Shown: positions 6,050 to 9,923 of the stretch, in pieces
Layout: every line of letters starts with the position of its first letter
How positions within the stretch are numbered: the first letter of the stretch is position 1
Origin: a bacterium
GTDB taxonomy: Bacteria > JAMCPX01
Direction of reading: 5' to 3'
Length of the DNA stretch: 9,923 nucleotides
Assembly: GCA_027364825.1 (NCBI GenBank)
Contig: DAHXOM010000053.1
Span: 1-9,923 of the forward strand
Notes under the pieces: model-generated
What the model saw: only the letters and a program-made list of their open reading frames with translations
Databases searched by the model: none
What the model was told of the DNA's origin: nothing
Program-made: the position numbers and the translations under genes

Positions 6050-7464
6050 ATAAGCCATTACTCCTCAGTCTTAAGGTAAAGCTTGGACTGCTCGTTGCGA
6101 TGATCGTACTGATCATCATGCTTATCGTTGCCTATACATCCGTGATCAGGCAGGAAAGAAGCATGCGCAACGAGATGCGGGCTAAGGCAATCAACATGGC
6201 GCAGATAACGGGAGCACTTGCCCTCCTCGGCGGGAATGGGGCAGATCCATGGGCGTTTGCAAAACAATTTTTGAAATTTGCACCCCAGCTCGACAACAAT
6301 ATTCTGTACGTCATTATTACCGATGCAAAGAACAATATTGTCGATTCGGAGATCAACACACCGCTCCTGACAAGGATAATAGGTCATGACAGTGATCGTC
6401 TTACCAATGAAATACCGGAAGCTGTAAAGGCACACCTCTTAAAATCGGACCAGGGACAGAGCGAAGCTGTCTATGAAAGCCTGGGTCATGTACTCCCCAT
6501 AGACGTGGTGTTGAAACCAGCAAATAATCTCATAGGGACCATGAGTATAGGTTATTCATTGTACATGTTTGATTCATCCGTAAAAACAGCAAGGACCGTT
6601 ACTATACTTTTTACCCTGGGATTTATTGTTCTCGGTATTATGGCATCATTCGGACTGTCTCTGAATATCACCAAACCTATCTATAAAATAGTGGAAGCCA
6701 TGAAGAATGTGGAGCGGGGAGATCTGAACCAGCACGTTGAAGTAAAGACAAGGGATGAGATGCAAATGCTCGCTTCAAGTTTCAATTTCATGGTCGAAGG
6801 CCTGAAAGAAAGGGAACACATAAAGCACACTTTTAAGAGGTATGTTTCGGAGCTTGTCGCGGACCGGCTTATCCAGGGCAGGGAGATTTCGATTACCGGA
6901 GAACGGAAGACCGCAACGATACTGTTTCAGGATATACGGGGCTTTACCTCCATGTCCGAACGGATGTCTCCTGAAGAGGTTGTCGGTATATTAAAGGAAT
7001 ACTTTACCGTCATGGTCGATGTGATCTTTTCCTATGAAGGTACACTCGATAAGTATATCGGCGACGCCATTATGGCTGTGTTCGGAACACCGTATGCCCA
7101 TAATGATGACCCTTTGCGGGCCGTTAAAACCGCTATCGGTATGCAAAAGGCACTGAAAACGTTGAATGATACCTGGAGAAAGGAAGGAAAGAACAAACAT
7201 CTTGCGGTTGGATGCGGCATTGCAACAGGTCCTGTCGTGGCAGGAAGCATGGGTTCGGAGAAAAGGCTTGAATACACGGTTATCGGTGATACGGTAAACC
7301 TTGCGTCAAGAATAGAAGGGTTGACGAAAGGCGGTCAGATATTGATATGCGAAAATACCTATAGAGCTGTTAAAAATGATGTTGCCATACAACCGCTTGA
7401 TAAGGTATCTATAAAAGGGAAGAAAGAGCCGCAGCAAATTTATGAAATATTGTATGAGCTATAA
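6046..7464 (+). CDS. Membrane-bound class III adenylate cyclase with Cache-like sensor and HAMP domain
   Basis: A 472-residue protein. TM1 is at about residues 11-30 and TM2 at about 184-206. The periplasmic region between them (about 35-180) contains LYVIITDAKNNIVDSE, typical of a single Cache sensor. HAMP follows (about 207-260), then the cyclase domain (about 285-472). Catalytic residues look intact: metal-binding Asp296 (FQDIRGF) and Asp340 (YIGDAIMAVFG), base-selecting Lys336 and Thr411 (EYTVIGDTVN), and transition-state Asn418 and Arg422 (NLASR). The Lys/Thr pair indicates ATP, hence cAMP, rather than GTP. It probably senses a periplasmic ligand and adjusts cAMP. Its ATG overlaps the preceding stop by four bases and its end overlaps the next gene. 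Confidence 0.94.
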   Translation: MNKPLLLSLKVKLGLLVAMIVLIIMLIVAYTSVIRQERSMRNEMRAKAINMAQITGALALLGGNGADPWAFAKQFLKFAPQLDNNILYVIITDAKNNIVDSEINTPLLTRIIGHDSDRLTNEIPEAVKAHLLKSDQGQSEAVYESLGHVLPIDVVLKPANNLIGTMSIGYSLYMFDSSVKTARTVTILFTLGFIVLGIMASFGLSLNITKPIYKIVEAMKNVERGDLNQHVEVKTRDEMQMLASSFNFMVEGLKEREHIKHTFKRYVSELVADRLIQGREISITGERKTATILFQDIRGFTSMSERMSPEEVVGILKEYFTVMVDVIFSYEGTLDKYIGDAIMAVFGTPYAHNDDPLRAVKTAIGMQKALKTLNDTWRKEGKNKHLAVGCGIATGPVVAGSMGSEKRLEYTVIGDTVNLASRIEGLTKGGQILICENTYRAVKNDVAIQPLDKVSIKGKKEPQQIYEILYEL

Positions 7465-8158
7465 AAAGATTGCTTTGATATGTTCTGTTGCAATGATTGT
7501 ATCTGCAACGGTGTTTTCGTCCTGCTCAAAGAAGAATAAGGAAGAGGATATCACCATTACCCTGAAAACAGAGGGTGCTGTCCCTGCACAGACATCCACT
7601 GCTCAGGGACCTTCGCAGGAAAAGCCTTTGACACAGGAGAAACACAAGACTTTACCCATACAGAGAGAGACACCCAAAGAGGCAAGGCACGAAAAGGTCG
7701 GGCCTTTGCCTGAGCGGAAAACTCTTGAAAATAACAACCGGACCGCACGGGAGCAGGTTGCAAGCAATGTGCCTCCCGCAGCACCGCAGCCCTCGCCTGA
7801 AGATGTTGCACGGCAGCACGTGCTCGCCATTATTAACAGACAGAAGCAGGCGATGGTGACGAAGAACGTGTCACTTGCCCTTCAGGATATTGCAGGGAAC
7901 AGCGATCAGAACAAACGGGCGCTGGAAGATTATTTTAACAGGTATGAAAAAATAGATGTCAATTTTTCGAATATTTCCATCAACGTATCGGGCAATACCG
8001 CGATTGCGGTGATGGACCAGCGGACATCCATAGTTACCAAGAGCCTGATACCGCAGACGATCACGGAATTAACCAGGGTGCAGTGGACTTTCGTCGAGGA
8101 CAGCAATCGCTGGCTTATCAGCGGCACGCAGATCCTGTCGAAATTGAAGGACAGGTAG
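7454..8158 (+). CDS. Lipoprotein with proline/glutamine-rich linker and NTF2-like C-terminal domain
   Basis: A 234-residue protein from ATG 7454; an in-frame ATG at 7442 would add four residues. The N-terminus MSYKKIALICSVAMIVSATVFSSC is a lipoprotein-type signal with Cys24 as the lipidation site; FSSC is a loose lipobox. Residues about 25-118 are low-complexity and charged, rich in P, Q, E and K, and probably disordered. Residues about 119-229 (DVARQHVLAIINRQKQAM ... VQWTFVEDSNRWLISGTQIL) resemble the NTF2/SnoaL-like fold, in particular the kind found at the C-terminus of some periplasmic proteins (Cds6-type): a helix pair, a short KIDVNFSNISI strand, and a final strand with a conserved W. 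It overlaps the cyclase gene by 11 bases. Its role is unknown; it may act in the envelope near the cyclase's sensor, which is a guess. Confidence 0.8.
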   Translation: MSYKKIALICSVAMIVSATVFSSCSKKNKEEDITITLKTEGAVPAQTSTAQGPSQEKPLTQEKHKTLPIQRETPKEARHEKVGPLPERKTLENNNRTAREQVASNVPPAAPQPSPEDVARQHVLAIINRQKQAMVTKNVSLALQDIAGNSDQNKRALEDYFNRYEKIDVNFSNISINVSGNTAIAVMDQRTSIVTKSLIPQTITELTRVQWTFVEDSNRWLISGTQILSKLKDR

Positions 8159-8172
8159 GTTGTCTGTCTGAA

Positions 8173-8184
8173 CGGTTTAAACCG
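8173..8184. repeat. Short palindrome CGGTTTAAACCG downstream of the lipoprotein gene
   Basis: A perfect 12-base palindrome 14 bases after the lipoprotein stop, with no T-run after it on the + strand. It could be a weak hairpin at the end of the four-gene run or an operator for ribD. It is not a convincing rho-independent terminator. Confidence 0.3.
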
Positions 8185-8229
8185 CTCAATCTTCTCCTCA
8201 TTACATAAATTCCCCTTCCCGCCAAAGGC

Positions 8230-8261
8230 CTGACAAAGGATAGATCCGCTTGTCTTATAAC
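8230..8261 (+). promoter_or_regulatory. Tentative promoter upstream of ribD
   Basis: CTGACA (8230-8235) and TATAAC (8256-8261) are each 5 of 6 matches to -35 and -10 hexamers, but the 20-base spacer is longer than usual. The rest of the 127-base gap 8159-8285 contains no FMN riboswitch-like sequence that I can see. ribD could instead be read through from the upstream run. Confidence 0.25.
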
Positions 8262-8285
8262 CTGAAAAGTGCAAAACTAAATCCA

Positions 8286-9386
8286 ATGAAAACCGACTAT
8301 ACGTCCTATATGAAGATTGCCATAAAACTTGCAAAGAAGGCAGAGGGCATGACATCGCCCAACCCGCTTGTCGGTGCCGTGATCATCGACAAAAAAGGAA
8401 AGATTATCGGAAAGGGATTCCACAAAAGAGCGGGCGAGCCCCACGCAGAGGTCATGGCTTTACGCGATGCCGGCAAAGTACCGCAGGGCAGTACGATGAT
8501 GGTGACCCTGGAGCCGTGCAACCACTTCGGCAGGACACCCCCGTGTACGCTTGCAATACAGCAGTCCGGGATTAAAAGGCTCGTCATTGCCCATAAGGAC
8601 CCCAACCCCGGGGTAAAAGGCGGCGGTGCGGCATATCTGCGAAAAGCAGGTATAGAGGTTATCGGCGGCGTCTGTGCGCAGGAGGCAGAACGGCTCAACG
8701 AGGCGTACTTCAAACATGTGAAAACGTCGCTGCCCTTTGTCAGCGTAAAGCTTGCAATGAGTCTGGACGGCAGGATCGCTGCCCATGACGGTTCGTCAAA
8801 ATGGATCACATCCATGGACTCACGGCGTATCGCGCATACCCTGAGGAATACCGTTGATGCTGTTGTGACCGGTGCCGGTACGATAAAAAGCGACGATCCG
8901 GAACTCACGGTCAGGCATGTGAAGGTAAGGAACAGGCCGTTATTCAGGGTTATATTTGACACGCACCTCAGTACACCGCTCCGTGCGAGGGTCATTACAA
9001 ACCAGAGCGCTGTTTATAAGACCATGATCCTTACGGCAAGCAGCAATACCGCCCTGATACGTACGTTCACGCATGCCGGTGCAGAGGTCGTCCGGATAAA
9101 AACCAGGGGAGGCATGCTGTCTGTGCAGGATGCATTGAATTTTCTCGGTAAAAGGTTTATGCATGTACTCGTTGAAGGCGGAGCGGAAATGGCAGGCAGC
9201 CTTGTAAAGGCAAGACTGGTTGATAAATTCCATATATTCATTGCACCGAAGATTATAGGTGCAGACGGCATATACCCTTTTAAAGGAGTTTTTTTGAAAA
9301 GTATGAGGAACGCGATTGATTTGAAAAATGCAGAGATAATCATAGCCGGCGGTGATTACCTCGTCCGGGGCTACCCGCAATGGTGA
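8286..9386 (+). CDS. ribD: Bifunctional diaminohydroxyphosphoribosylaminopyrimidine deaminase / 5-amino-6-(5-phosphoribosylamino)uracil reductase
   Basis: A 366-residue protein, the usual RibD length. It catalyses the second and third steps of riboflavin synthesis from GTP. The N-terminal deaminase has the zinc-site residues His53 and Glu55 (HAEVMAL) and Cys78 and Cys87 (PCNHFGRTPPC), preceded by TSPNPLVGAVI. The C-terminal NADPH-dependent reductase, from about residue 150, has VKLAMSLDGRIA, DAVVTGAGTIKSDDPELTVR and the late VEGGAEMAGSLV. I chose ATG 8286 because homologues begin with a short lead into a helix and then the TSPNP motif. An in-frame TTG at 8250 and ATG at 8310 are alternatives. 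The ribosome binding site is weak. Only four bases separate the stop from ribE. Confidence 0.96.
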   Translation: MKTDYTSYMKIAIKLAKKAEGMTSPNPLVGAVIIDKKGKIIGKGFHKRAGEPHAEVMALRDAGKVPQGSTMMVTLEPCNHFGRTPPCTLAIQQSGIKRLVIAHKDPNPGVKGGGAAYLRKAGIEVIGGVCAQEAERLNEAYFKHVKTSLPFVSVKLAMSLDGRIAAHDGSSKWITSMDSRRIAHTLRNTVDAVVTGAGTIKSDDPELTVRHVKVRNRPLFRVIFDTHLSTPLRARVITNQSAVYKTMILTASSNTALIRTFTHAGAEVVRIKTRGGMLSVQDALNFLGKRFMHVLVEGGAEMAGSLVKARLVDKFHIFIAPKIIGADGIYPFKGVFLKSMRNAIDLKNAEIIIAGGDYLVRGYPQW

Positions 9387-9390
9387 CGGT

Positions 9391-9923
9391 ATGTTTACAG
9401 GATTGATAGAATACACCGGCAGTGTGGAACACATTGAAAAAAATGACACCGGTGCATCGATACGAGTGAAGATAGCGTCCCTGCCCGGTGCAGTTCAGGG
9501 AGACAGTGTTGCTGTCAACGGTGCCTGCCTTACGCTGACGTCCATGACGAACGGCGTGTATACGTTCGACATATCATCCGAAACCATGCAGAAGGCCGGA
9601 TTCGGACAGGGCAAAACCGGTGATATCGTTAATGTAGAAATGCCGCGCAGGGTTTCCGACATGCTGCATGGCCACATCGTGAACGGTCATATAGATTGCA
9701 CAGCTGTCATTGCAGGCATACGTACAACCGGCAAATATCATATCGTTACATTTGAATTATCCGGGAAAACGCCTTATCTTGTAGAGAAGGGTTTTATAGC
9801 GGTTGACGGCATAAGCGTTACCCCCTATGATGTAAAAGAACGCATGTTTACCATTTCCGTAATACCCTATACCTACGAGCACACGAATCTGAAGGTAAAA
9901 AAAACAGGCGATACCGTTAATAT
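9391..9923 (+). CDS. ribE: Riboflavin synthase, alpha chain (partial, 3' end outside window)
   Basis: The first 177 codons are present and the frame runs off the window. The start MFTGLIEYTGSVEHIEK is nearly universal for riboflavin synthase. The two lumazine-binding barrels are both visible: the first has GDSVAVNGACLTLTSM and the second has KGFIAVDGISVTPYDV, joined by MLHGHIVNGHIDCTAVI. The enzyme combines two molecules of 6,7-dimethyl-8-ribityllumazine to give riboflavin. It lies four bases after ribD, so the two form a rib operon, presumably continuing with ribBA and ribH outside the window. The family is about 195-220 residues long, so little is missing. Confidence 0.96.
   Translation, partial: MFTGLIEYTGSVEHIEKNDTGASIRVKIASLPGAVQGDSVAVNGACLTLTSMTNGVYTFDISSETMQKAGFGQGKTGDIVNVEMPRRVSDMLHGHIVNGHIDCTAVIAGIRTTGKYHIVTFELSGKTPYLVEKGFIAVDGISVTPYDVKERMFTISVIPYTYEHTNLKVKKTGDTVN

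Noticed and set aside
8159..8285. FMN riboswitch upstream of ribD
   Set aside because: The gap is too short for a full RFN element plus spacing and lacks its conserved segments.

Overview
The window looks like chromosomal DNA from a Gram-negative, probably anaerobic bacterium. A deltaproteobacterium (Desulfobacterota, perhaps a syntroph) is my best guess. This is an inference from the gene set (an outer-membrane barrel, a lipoprotein, a class III cyclase, UbiX and a PF04008 kinase) and from the style of the proteins; I could not search a database. Almost every gene belongs to a known family, so most of the window is ordinary. The clearest unexplained signal is a pair of structured non-coding repeats.

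Layout: (1) 1-132 is the 3' end of a HemG/HemY-type protoporphyrinogen oxidase gene. (2) About 143-480 is repeat copy A, followed by the promoter region of the next operon. (3) 599-3406 is the classic replication/ribosome operon rpsF-ssb-rpsR-rplI-dnaB, tightly packed on the + strand. (4) About 3420-3820 is repeat copy B, lying between the convergent ends of dnaB and ubiX. (5) ubiX (flavin prenyltransferase) runs on the - strand, 4436 to 3837. (6) After a 174-base divergent intergenic region, a + strand run of four genes (4611-8158) encodes an adenosine-specific kinase family protein, a predicted outer-membrane protein, a membrane-bound Cache-HAMP adenylate cyclase and a lipoprotein with an NTF2-like C-terminal domain. 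The last three junctions are an 8-base gap, a 4-base ATGA overlap and an 11-base overlap. (7) 8286-9923 carries ribD and the first ~530 bases of ribE, which runs off the end.

How the genes fit together: rpsF, rpsR and rplI supply ribosomal proteins, while ssb and dnaB supply single-strand binding protein and replicative helicase. The operon is flanked by direct copies of the repeat. UbiX consumes FMN and ribD/ribE supply the riboflavin route to FMN, so flavin metabolism brackets the signalling run. The four-gene run combines adenosine phosphorylation, cAMP synthesis and envelope proteins. Their adjacency suggests co-expression but does not prove a shared pathway.

The repeats are about 340 and 400 bases long and have nested inverted repeats: terminal AATAGGGAAGTTTG-type ends, an inner AAAGGAAGAGTTT pair, a 12-base CCCCGTTAGAAA/TTTCTAACGGGG pair enclosing exactly 95 bases in both copies, and a small central hairpin. 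Both copies start 12-13 bases after a stop codon, in the same orientation as the upstream gene. They look like a MITE-like or structured 3'-end element.
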